Part shown: positions 55,816-64,000 of the stretch, piece by piece | Numbering within the stretch: position 1 is the first letter of the stretch | How the letters are laid out: each line of letters starts with the position of its first letter | NCBI RefSeq assembly: GCF_021555175.1 | Contig: NZ_JAKGRW010000047.1 | Coordinates: 27,068-91,067 of the forward strand | DNA: 64,000 nt | Direction of reading: 5' to 3' | DNA from: Nocardioides alcanivorans | GTDB taxonomy: Bacteria > Actinomycetota > Actinomycetes > Propionibacteriales > Nocardioidaceae | The notes under the pieces: generated by a model | Database searches by the model: none | Told to the model about the DNA's origin: nothing | The model's input: only the letters and a program-made list of their open reading frames with translations | Position numbers and translations under genes: made by a program

Positions 55816-58374
55816 GAGGCACCCCCACCGGCGCCGACGTGGGAGCGTCGAGGCCGTGGAGAACCGCGTTGATCCGGTCGGCAACCTGGCCGATCCAGGG
55901 TTGCTTGATGACGGCGAGGTGGGTGCACGGGAGCTCGTGCATCCCACGGGCGCCGGTGAGCACCTGCTGCCACCAGTCGCGGCCGTCGATGTTCTCCGCG
56001 GTCAAGAAGACCTCGGCAGGTCCGTCCCACGGCTGCGGGCGGTGCCGTTCGGTGATGCGCAGGCCGTGTTGGAAGAAGACGTCGTCGCGTGTCGCCGAGG
56101 CGAAGGGATACCACCCCGCACCCAGCAGCCGCAGTCGCGTGCGCCACAGCTCGCCCCGGGTCTGCCCCACGGCCCCGGGAATCCGGATCCTGGGCACCTC
56201 GTCGCCGGCCGCGCGTGCCAGGTGTCCCGGCAGCACCGTGTCGAGCATGACCAGCAACGGCACCTGGTGTCCCCGGGCACGCAACAGGTGGGCGACCTCG
56301 AGGGCGAAGAGCCCGCCGAGCGAGTGCCCGACCAGCACTGCCGGTCCGTGGTGGCCGCGCTCATCGAGGATGCGCAGATAGCGTCGCGCCGCAGCAGTGA
56401 CCGACCAGTCGGGGATTCCTCGACGCTCGAGTCCTCGCTGTTGGAAGGCGGTCACCGGGTGGCCCGGGGCGAGCTGCTGGGCCAGCTCCGAGAAGAGGTA
56501 CGCCGGGCCGCCGGCTCCCGCGAAGCAGTGGACGGGCAGGCGCTCACCGCCTTCGCGCAACGGCACGACGATGCCCCGGTGGCTGCGGTGGCCGCGATCG
56601 CCGATCTCGGTGGAGCTGGCTCGGGCGCGGCGCCGGACCACAGCGGCGAACCCGCTCAGGGTCGGGGCAGCGCCGAGGTCGGCACCGGTGAGGATGATCT
56701 GTTCGTCGGCGAGCCGCACGAGCAGCTCCTCCACCGCGAGCGAGTCACCGCCGAGGGCGAAGAAGTCCTCGGCGCGCCCCACCTCGGTCAACCCGAGCAC
56801 TGCACGCCAGTGCCGAGAGACCAGCGCCTCCCACTGGTCGGCCGGCACGGTGTCGGTGGAGCGGGCCGGTGCGGCCGGCAACGCTGCCCGGTCGACCTTG
56901 CCCCGTTCGGTGCGTGGGAGTTCCGGAAGGAGGACCAGCGTCTGAGGCACCATCCACTCCGGCAACCGCTCCCGCAGTGCCGTGCGCAGCTGCGCCGACG
57001 AGGGCGCCGCACAGGTCGGGTCGGGGACGACGTAGCCGACGAGTCGGGTCGTCTGGTCGTGGTCGGGGACGACCACTGCATCGTCCACGACGTCGAGTCC
57101 GCGCAACGCCGACTCCACCTCGATCGGCGCGACCAGGTAGCCGCGCACCTTCACCACGTCGTCGCCGCGCCCCTGCAAGGTGAGCGTCCCGTCGGCGTCG
57201 ACCCGACCGCGGTCACCGGAGAGAAAGGTACGTCGTCCGTCCGGCTGCCGCTCGAAGACGGCGTCGGTGGCGTCGGGATCACCCCAGTAGCCCAGCGCGA
57301 GATGCCGGGAGGTCATCCGGAGCCGGCCCGCCTCACCGGGCGCGAGCAACTCTCCACGCTCGTCGTGAGCCCGGATCACCTTGCTCACGGTCGTCCGACC
57401 GGCACCGATCACGCCGGGCTCCAGCTCCTCGCCGGGCAGGACGTGCCGGAAGCTGAGGTGGCCCGTCTCGGAGGATCCGACGAAGTTCGCATAACGAGCG
57501 TTCGGCATCCAGGTCCGAGCCGCGTCGATGTCGCGGCCGTGGGCCGCCTCGCCGCAGGTGGTGAAGAGGCGGATGTCATCGTGGCGTTCGTGCCCGACCG
57601 CCCCGGTGAGGTGGCGCAGCAGGGACGGAGTGGCGTGCAGCGTCGTGATCCGCCGGTCGCGGAGCCAGGCGCCGACGTCGCGCAACGACCGGGTGCGGCT
57701 CTCCCGGATCTCCAGGGTGCAGCCGTTGAGGAGCGCCATGAAGAGCATCTCCTGCCCAGCGGCGTAGGCCGGCGGCAGCACCAGGGCGATCCGGTCGTCG
57801 CTGGTGAGGTCGAACTCCCGGCGGCTGACAGCGGCTCCGTTGACGACGGCGCCGTGGGTCAGCGCGACCCCTTGGGGCGACCGGTCGACCCGGAGGTCCA
57901 GACGATCGAGGCTGGCGCGTCCACCTCCGTTCCGGCGGTCGGCGCTGCACCCGACGGCTCCCGTGGCGCCGCCAGCCAGGCCGCATCGACGACCTCCACC
58001 GCGCCGGGAGCGGCGGCCGCCTCCACCGCCGGTGCACTCGCCGGATCGACCACGATGCGGGTGGCACCGGAACGAGTGAGAACGTCGTGGAGCCGCTCCG
58101 CGACGAGTGCCGGATCGACCAGTGAGACCGGGGCACCGGCGTACAGGTGTGCGACCGCCGCAGCCAGCGCGGGCGTCGAGGTGCCGAGGACGGCGACGGG
58201 CCCGGTGGCCGGCGGCTGGGCACTGCACAGCCGGGCCAGGGCGACTCGGGTGATGCGCACACCGGCGCTGTCGGCGAGCGCCACCTGTTCGGGGAGCAAC
58301 GAAGCGATGGCGTCGAGCTGGGTCCGGAAGGGATGCGGGGCATCGGGGTCCGGCACCGGGACGTTCGTGTTCAT
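55812..58374 (-). CDS. NRPS-like A-T-TE protein (adenylation, carrier, thioesterase)
   Basis: About 854 residues with shifts near 57868 and 55830. Residues 1-500 are an adenylation domain: ATP loop IVWTSGSTGRPKG, then FVGSSETGHLSFR, LALGYWGD, FLSGDRGRVDADGTLTLQGR, and the catalytic lysine in RTERGKVDRAAL. Residues 520-600 are a carrier domain with the phosphopantetheine serine in FFALGGDSLAVEEL. Residues 600-850 are a type I thioesterase: PVHCFAGAGGPAYLFSELAQ, nucleophile VGHSLGGLFALE, histidine near THLAVIKQPW. There is no condensation domain. The ATG follows GAAGGAAG, 40 bases downstream of an iron box. First gene of the aryl operon. Confidence 0.85.
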
Positions 58375-58414
58375 CGGCGGCGATCTTCCTTCACGACAGT
58401 GAGTGCAACCTAAT

Positions 58415-58433
58415 TAAGGTAATGCTAACCTTC
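58415..58433. promoter_or_regulatory. IdeR/DtxR iron box between the aryl operon and the YncE-like gene
   Basis: TAAGGTAATGCTAACCTTC matches the 19-base iron box at 14 positions, with an unbroken right half (GCTAACCT). It lies in the 155-base divergent gap and could control both directions. Confidence 0.8.
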
Positions 58434-58529
58434 ATCTGATCTTGCGACCGAGGAGCCCCACCATCACCTCGTCGCACCGCCACCGGGACGGCGGAAGGCC
58501 GGTCCGGACTCGCACAGAAGGAGCAGTAC

Positions 58530-60375
58530 GTGCGCACCACGAAGCGCCGCACCCGCCCCCGCAGGCTGGCCGCCATCGCGGTGGCCGGGGCCCTGACCGC
58601 CACCGCCCTGGCGACCTCCCCGGCCCAGGCTGCCGAGGTCACCGTCGGAGACCGGGTCTTCGACGTCACCAGCGCCCAGGCCGGCAAATCGCTCTATCAG
58701 GCCGCCTGGTCCGAGGAGCAGGACGCGATCTGGGTGACCGGGACGACCCACCACTTCAACCTGGGCTATCCGATCGCCGACGAGTCGACGATCCAGAAGA
58801 TCGACCCCGAGACGCTCCAGGTCGAGCAGACCATCACGCCCCGCACCCTCGGCGCCGGCACCGACGTCGAACGTCCGGAGGCGGCGTACGGCGTCGCGGT
58901 CGACGACGAGCACAACCTCGTCTGGACCAGCGCCACCCGCGAGGACGCGGTCGTGGTCTACGACGCCACCACCGGCGACCGGGTCAAGACGATCGGCGGC
59001 GTTGGCCACTCCCGCGACATCGCGATCGACCCCTACCGCGACATCGCCTACGTCAGCGATCCCAACGGCGGTTCGATCACCAAGATCAGCACCGACACCC
59101 TCCAGGTGGTCGAGACGATCGCACTGGGCGGCAACTTCTCCCCATGAGCCTCGACCTGGTCGTGGACGAGGACACGGCGCTCCTCTACACCGTCAATCTC
59201 AACGACGGCAAGCTCCTCGAGTTCGACTCCGTGGCGAAGGACTACCGCGAGGTCGGCTCGACGGGTGGCAACCGCGCCTCCGGCGTGGCAGTGGACGCAG
59301 AGCGCGGCAAGGCCTACGTCGCCAGCCAGGACTCCTCCGACGTGCGCACCGTCGATCTCGCGACCGGCCAGGTGCTCAAGACCGTCGACGCCGGCGCTGC
59401 CGCCCTCAACGTCGCGGTCGACGCCGAGGCCGGCCTCGTCTACACCGCCATCTTCGGTGGTTCCTCCGTGCTGGTCACCGACGCCGACACCGGCGAGAAG
59501 ATCGGCCACGTGAACGTGGGGGTCTCCCCAACGACGTGATCCTCGTCGACGGCAGCGCCATCGCTGTGGACCGCGGCGCCACCGGTGCGCAGGGACTCTC
59601 CTCGCTGTGGCGGATCACCCCGCAGGCCGACGGCACTCCCGATCCCGACCCGGAACCCGAGCCCGAGCCCGAGCCGGCGACCGGTGTCACCGTCGACGGC
59701 ACACCCGCCGTGGGCGGCGAGATCACCCTCAACGGCGTCGGCTGGAAGCACCCCGACGGCAGTGGCTCGACCATCGGTCTCAAGCTCGACGACGGCTCCG
59801 TCAAGCGCGCCAGCGACGGCACCGACGTGTGGGCCACCATCGAGGCCGACGACGACGGCGAGTTCTCCGTGACCTTCCAGTTGCCCGACGGCACCACCGA
59901 GGGCGAGCACGGCTCCACCCCCGCCTTCACCGCGGGCGAGCACACGCTGCGCTTCCTCTCGGGCTCGCTGAAGCCCGGCGACCAGGGCCGCTCGGTCGCG
60001 GTCACGATCGACGTAGCCGAGGCCGGCACCGAGCCCGAGCCCGAGGAGCCGACCGACCCCGACGTCACCGAGCCGAAGCCGGTCAAGAAGAAGTCGAAGG
60101 TCAACACGTCGATCAAGAAGAAGATCAAGGCCAAGAAGCGCGGCAAGCTCAAGGTCGTGGTCAAGCCGGGTCACGCCAACGAGAAGGTCGTCGTGGCCAT
60201 CGACGGCAAGACCTGGAAGAACGTCAAGCTGACGCGCAAGAACGCCAAGAAGGCCGTGGCCACGGTCAAGCTGCCCAAGCTCAAGGTGGGCAAGCACAAG
60301 GTGAGAGTGGTCTTCAACGGCAACGCCGTCGCGAAGAAGGGCACGGCGGTCGCGAAGTTCCGCGTGGTCAGGTGA
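58530..60375 (+). CDS. Secreted YncE-like beta-propeller with Ig-like and lysine-rich tail
   Basis: About 615 residues from a GTG, with shifts near 59144 and 59525. Signal peptide 1-34 (ending AQAA). A seven-bladed YncE-type propeller at about 35-350, seen as repeats of AVDDEHNLVWTSATREDAVV and AVDAERGKAYVASQDSSDVR. Then an acidic linker (PDPDPEPEPEPEP), a domain with WKHPDGSGSTIGLKLDDG, and a lysine-rich Ig-like end like those near 1.9 and 4.8 kb. E. coli YncE is iron-regulated; here an iron box lies 97 bases upstream. I infer a surface protein made under iron limitation. Confidence 0.75.
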
Positions 60376-60378
60376 GCA

Positions 60379-61500
60379 TCAAGACCTGACGGTCCGCTCC
60401 AGCAGCACCGCCACCTCGTAGTGGTCGGTCTGCGGGAACATGTCGAGCACCCTGGCTCGCACCGGCTGCAGCGAAGGCATCGCAGCGAGGTCGCGGGCCA
60501 GGGTGCTCGCGTTGCACGACGAATAGACGACGGTCGGCGTCGTCGACCGCTCCAACCAGTCCGCCAGGTCGGGTCCGATGCCTCGTCGCGGCGGATTGAC
60601 CACGACCAGGTCCGGAGCATCGGTCCGGGCAACGGCCCACCTGGTCGCGTCGGCCACGATGAACTCGACGTCGCCCGGCAGCGCCGTGGCCGACCGTTGG
60701 GCAGAGGCCACTGCCTCCGCACTCACCTCGACGCCGACCAGCCGACGACCGGCGGCCGCGCAGTGCAGGGCAAAGCCTCCGACACCACAGTAGAGGTCCC
60801 ACACCTCGCGGGGTACACCTTCGGCCACCCACTCCTGCACCTGGCGATAGAGGGCGGCGGCGACCTCGGTGTTGGTCTGGAAGAAGCTCTGCGGGCGCAG
60901 GTGCAGGTCGAGGTCGTTGACGCGCATGGTCAGCGACTCCCCCAACAGCAGCTCCTCACGCTCTCCCTCCAGCACCGCCTTGTGCTCCGGCTGCAGGTTG
61001 ACCGACACCACCCGCGCTTGCGGCAGCCACCCCAGCAGCGTGGGCAGGTGCTTGCGGATCCGTGACAACGACTCGGTCGACCGCACGACGAACCGCACCA
61101 TCAGGCCGCCGTCGGGAGCCACGGTGATGAGCAGGTACTTCAGCTCACCGCGGCGCTGCGCGACGTCGTACGGCGTCAGGCGAGCCAGCGTGATGAAGCG
61201 GCTGAGCGGTGCGAAGGCGTCGCTCAGCTCGGGCGGATAGAGACCGCAGTCCTGCAGGTCGATCCCGCCCCCGGAACGGTCGAGGATCCCGAGCACCGGT
61301 GCCGCCACGGTGCCGGTGACGACCATCTTGGCCTTGTTGCGGAAGCCGCTCTCGGGGCCGACGACGCTGGGCAGCCAATCGATTCCGGCGGGGAGCAGCG
61401 CTCGCACCGCCTGCTCCTTGGCCGCCACCTGCTCGGCGTACGGCACCCCCATCAGGGTGCACGAGAGGCAGCGGGCGGCGGAGAAGTGCGGGCATTCCAT
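60379..61500 (-). CDS. 23S rRNA (uracil-C5) methyltransferase, RlmC/RlmD type
   Basis: 373 residues starting MECPHF. Iron-sulfur cysteines C3, C11, C14 and DCGLY later fit the RlmC/TrmA group. GFRNKAKMVVTG and LQPQSFFQTNTEVAAALYRQ-like LRPQSFFQTN bind RNA and the methyl donor; DLYCGVGGFALHCA binds S-adenosylmethionine; VNPPRRGIG and VYSSCNASTLARDL carry the catalytic cysteine. It methylates a uracil of ribosomal RNA. It faces the YncE-like gene end to end. Confidence 0.87.
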   Translation of the reverse strand: MECPHFSAARCLSCTLMGVPYAEQVAAKEQAVRALLPAGIDWLPSVVGPESGFRNKAKMVVTGTVAAPVLGILDRSGGGIDLQDCGLYPPELSDAFAPLSRFITLARLTPYDVAQRRGELKYLLITVAPDGGLMVRFVVRSTESLSRIRKHLPTLLGWLPQARVVSVNLQPEHKAVLEGEREELLLGESLTMRVNDLDLHLRPQSFFQTNTEVAAALYRQVQEWVAEGVPREVWDLYCGVGGFALHCAAAGRRLVGVEVSAEAVASAQRSATALPGDVEFIVADATRWAVARTDAPDLVVVNPPRRGIGPDLADWLERSTTPTVVYSSCNASTLARDLAAMPSLQPVRARVLDMFPQTDHYEVAVLLERTVRS

Positions 61501-61607
61501 GGCCAGCCAAGGGTAGAGGTTGCGTTGGGGAGAACTTTCACGGATTGGTCCTGTCGGCGCGACCACATCTGCGCAAGGATGGCCGGACGTCGAATGGAAG
61601 GTGCCCC

Positions 61608-62765
61608 ATGCAACTGAAACTGTCGGCCGAGGACGCTGCTCTCCGCGATGAGCTGCGGACCTTCTTCACCACGCAGGTGCCTGCGGAGATCCGGGAGGCC
61701 GTGCTGGCCCGCCGGGAGCTCACCAGGGACCAGTTCGTGGAGAGCCAGAGGATCCTCAACGCCGCCGGCTACGCGGTGCCGCACTGGCCGATCGAGTGGG
61801 GCGGCCGCAACTGGACCGAACTCCAACGCCACCTGTGGCACGAGGAGCTGCAGCGGGCCGGGGTCCCGGTTCCGCTCGTCTTCAACGCCTCGATGGTCGG
61901 TCCGGTGATCGCTGCCTTCGGCAGCCAGGAGCTCAAGCAACGTTTCCTCCCGGCCACGGCCAACCTCGACATCTGGTGGAGCCAGGGCTTCTCCGAACCC
62001 GATGCCGGTTCCGACCTCGCTTCGCTGCGCACCACCGCGGTCCGCGACGGCGACCACTTCGTCGTCAACGGCCAGAAGACCTGGACCACGCTCGGACAGC
62101 ACGGCGACTGGATCTTCTGCCTCGTCCGTACCGATCCCGACGTGCGCAAGCAGGCCGGCATCTCGTTCCTGCTCATCGACATGACCAGCCCCGGCCTGGA
62201 GGTGCGCCCGATCGAGCTGATCGACGGTGGCCACGAGGTCAACGAGGTCTGGTTCACCGATGTGCGCGTGCCGGCGGAGAACCTCGTGGGAGAGCTCAAC
62301 AAGGGCTGGGACTACGCGAAGTTCCTGCTCGGCAACGAACGCGTCGGCGTCGCGCCGGTGGGCGCGACCAAGCGGGTGCTCACCGAGGCGAAGAAGTGGG
62401 CGGCCGAGGTGGGCCAGCTCGACGACCCGCTCACCGCAGCTCGCATCGCAGAACTCGAGAACGACCTGCTGGCCCTCGAGCTCACCTCCGTGAGGGTCGC
62501 GGCCAACTCCAGCGACGGCAAGCCGCACCCGGCCTCGTCCGTGCTCAAGCTTCGCGGCACCGAGCTGCAGCAGGCGGTGGCAGAACTGGCGCTCGACCTG
62601 GCCGGACCGGCAGGGCTGTCCTGCTTCGCTGGCGAGGGCTCGCTGGCACCCGACTGGGCCCGTCGTTCGACCCCGGTGCACCTCAATCTCCGCAAGGCCT
62701 CCATCTACGGCGGCTCCAACGAAGTGCAGCGGCAGATCATCGCCCGCACGATCCTCGGACTCTGA
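61608..62765 (+). CDS. Acyl-CoA dehydrogenase
   Basis: 385 residues, intact, from an ATG. FAD-dependent alpha-beta desaturation of acyl-CoA. AFGSQELKQRFLPA, SQGFSEPDAGSDLASLRTTA and YGGSNEVQRQIIARTILGL are typical; the segment NGQKTWTTLGQHGDWIFCL shows the FAD-site strand. Such pairs of unlike subunits often form alpha2beta2 enzymes on steroid or branched acyl chains. The next gene follows by 10 bases. Confidence 0.9.
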   Translation: MQLKLSAEDAALRDELRTFFTTQVPAEIREAVLARRELTRDQFVESQRILNAAGYAVPHWPIEWGGRNWTELQRHLWHEELQRAGVPVPLVFNASMVGPVIAAFGSQELKQRFLPATANLDIWWSQGFSEPDAGSDLASLRTTAVRDGDHFVVNGQKTWTTLGQHGDWIFCLVRTDPDVRKQAGISFLLIDMTSPGLEVRPIELIDGGHEVNEVWFTDVRVPAENLVGELNKGWDYAKFLLGNERVGVAPVGATKRVLTEAKKWAAEVGQLDDPLTAARIAELENDLLALELTSVRVAANSSDGKPHPASSVLKLRGTELQQAVAELALDLAGPAGLSCFAGEGSLAPDWARRSTPVHLNLRKASIYGGSNEVQRQIIARTILGL

Positions 62766-62775
62766 AAGGCCTGAC

Positions 62776-63911
62776 ATGGATTTCACCCACGACGAAGAAC
62801 AGCAGGCCCTGCGCGAGGCCGTGCGCGGCCTGGTCTCCAAGCGCTACAGCGACTACGAGAACCGCCGTCGCACGGTGGCCGACGACCCCGGCTACGACCG
62901 GGACCTGTGGCAGAAGCTGGCCGAGATGGGCGTTCTCGGCCTCCCCTTCGCCGAGGACGACGGTGGCGTCGGTGCCGGCCCGATCGAGGTCGGGATCGTC
63001 GCCGAGGAACTGGGCCGGGTGCTCGCCCCCGAACCCTTCCTGGCGGCCGTGGTGCTGGCGGGCGGCCTGGTGGCCGACGTCGGTACGCCGGAGCAACGGT
63101 CCGAGCTCATCGCGCCTCTGGCCGCCGGCGACTCCCTGCTCGCCTTCGCCCACGCGGAGGCCGGGAGCCGTTGGGCGGCAACCGCATCGGCGGTCACCGC
63201 CACGGCGGCCGGCGACGGCTGGGTGCTGAGCGGGAGCTAGCGAGCCGGTGCCGCTCGGGGCGACGGCCGAGACGTTGATCGTCTCTGCGGCGCTGCCTGA
63301 CGGGGGCACCGGTCTCTTCGTGGTGCCCGGCGACGCCACTGGCCTGACCTGCTCGAGCAGCCGCGCGATCGATGGCAGCCGCGGTGCCCGGGTCGACCTT
63401 GCCGGCGCGGCGGCGCAGCCGCTCGGCACCGGCGGCGATGCGACCGCCGCGATCGAGCGGGCCTCGCAGCGCACCTGGGTGTGCCGCCGGCAACCAGGCC
63501 GTCGGCACGATGGACCTGGCCCTGCGGATGACGGCCGGCTACCTGACCAGCCGCAAGCAGTTCGGCGTCACCTCAACAACTTCCAGTCGCTCACCTTCGC
63601 CGCTGACCCTCTACATCGCCCTGGAGCTCACCCGAGCCTGGTCGGCTGGCCACGATGGTCGAGGCAGAGGCGCTCGAGGAACTGGCCGAGGCCAGCACCG
63701 GGCAGCCTTCCAGGTCGCCAAGGCTGGCCGGCTCATCGGCCACGAGTCCATCCAGTTGCACGGCGGCACCGGCATGACCGCCGAATACGCGATCGGCGCC
63801 CACACCGCGCACCTGTTCACGCTCGAGCAGTGGCTCGGAACCGGCGGCCACCACCTCAGTGCCCCGGCGGCGACGGTGGCCGACCACGGGGAGGTCGAAC
63901 CGATCCGTTGA
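62776..63911 (+). CDS. Acyl-CoA dehydrogenase, second subunit (several frame breaks)
   Basis: About 380 residues if restored. It starts MDFTHDEEQQALREAVRGLV, with GVLGLPFAEDDGGVG and ERASQRTWVC later. Breaks are near 63233 (an extra G gives a false TAG), 63480, 63570 and 63650. The end reads IGHESIQLHGGTGMTAEYAI, the FAD/helix motif of the family, in the last frame. The pair with the preceding gene suggests a heterodimeric dehydrogenase. Confidence 0.75.
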
Positions 63912-63932
63912 CCGGATCGCTTCTACTCGTCC

Positions 63933-64000
63933 ATGGTTTGGGAGAACGACGATGGGGTGCTCGACTGGCCGGTCGTCCCGCTCTTCTGCTTCCTGTTCGT
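63933..64000 (+). CDS. Possible start of the next gene (cut by the right edge)
   Basis: An ATG 22 bases after the dehydrogenase stop opens a frame that reads VWENDDGVLDWPVVPLFCFL to the edge. A hydrophobic run is beginning. It is too short to name. Confidence 0.3.
   Translation, partial: MVWENDDGVLDWPVVPLFCFLF

Noticed and set aside
55812..58374. A stand-alone MenE or EntE type ligase
   Set aside because: The carrier (GGDSL) and thioesterase (GHSLGG) follow in the same frame after restoration, so it is a multidomain NRPS-like protein.

Overview
The window is 64 kb of high-GC DNA with the gene style of an actinomycete: GTG and TTG starts, many 4-base start/stop overlaps, IdeR/DtxR-type iron boxes, a GGM-tailed groEL behind CIRCE operators, and DUF3263 and LytR_C genes. 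A member of the Nocardioidaceae (Nocardioides or a close relative) is my best guess, from protein style only. Most genes are chromosomal housekeeping or niche functions. I see no phage, integrase, transposase, CRISPR array, rRNA or tRNA.

Layout. 0-5 kb: secreted proteins, namely an RCC1-repeat protein and a copper amine oxidase apparently split into two overlapping genes. 5-10.5 kb: two paralogous PucR-type regulators around a degenerate P-type ATPase, then a secreted lytic transglycosylase; three copies of one 28-bp inverted repeat lie in the promoters. 10.5-14.2 kb: a lipoprotein, groEL and an ATP-grasp enzyme. 14.3-22.4 kb: nitrate respiration, narK-narG-narH-narJ-narI, on the minus strand. 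22.5-29.8 kb: an acyl-CoA ligase, then a minus-strand operon (solute-binding lipoprotein, DUF1214, F420-type oxidoreductase, IclR regulator) with a divergent TetR gene. 29.8-35.6 kb: a complete siderophore import operon with an iron box and a divergent AraC regulator. 35.6-43.9 kb: threonine synthase under a SAM-I riboswitch, trehalose synthesis (otsB and otsA, apart), a two-component system and an epoxide hydrolase.

44-53 kb: a tightly coupled run of glycosyltransferases with a flippase, headed by two iron-box-like sites. 53-58.4 kb: an opposing operon with an adenylation-carrier-thioesterase protein, a chorismate-lyase-like enzyme, a PobA-type 4-hydroxybenzoate 3-hydroxylase and a secreted GH16 glycosidase. 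It also starts at an iron box, shared with a divergent YncE-like secreted propeller. This iron-linked aryl/glycan block is the best candidate for an undescribed system: chorismate to 4-hydroxybenzoate to 3,4-dihydroxybenzoate to a carrier-bound aryl group. 60-64 kb: an rRNA methyltransferase, two acyl-CoA dehydrogenases and the start of one more frame.

Quality caveat. About twenty genes, including groEL, narG, narH and narJ, are broken by single-base shifts, mostly missing one base in a run of G or C. This looks like an unpolished assembly rather than gene decay. I give each such gene its full restored span and state the break, and I do not call pseudogenes from these breaks.
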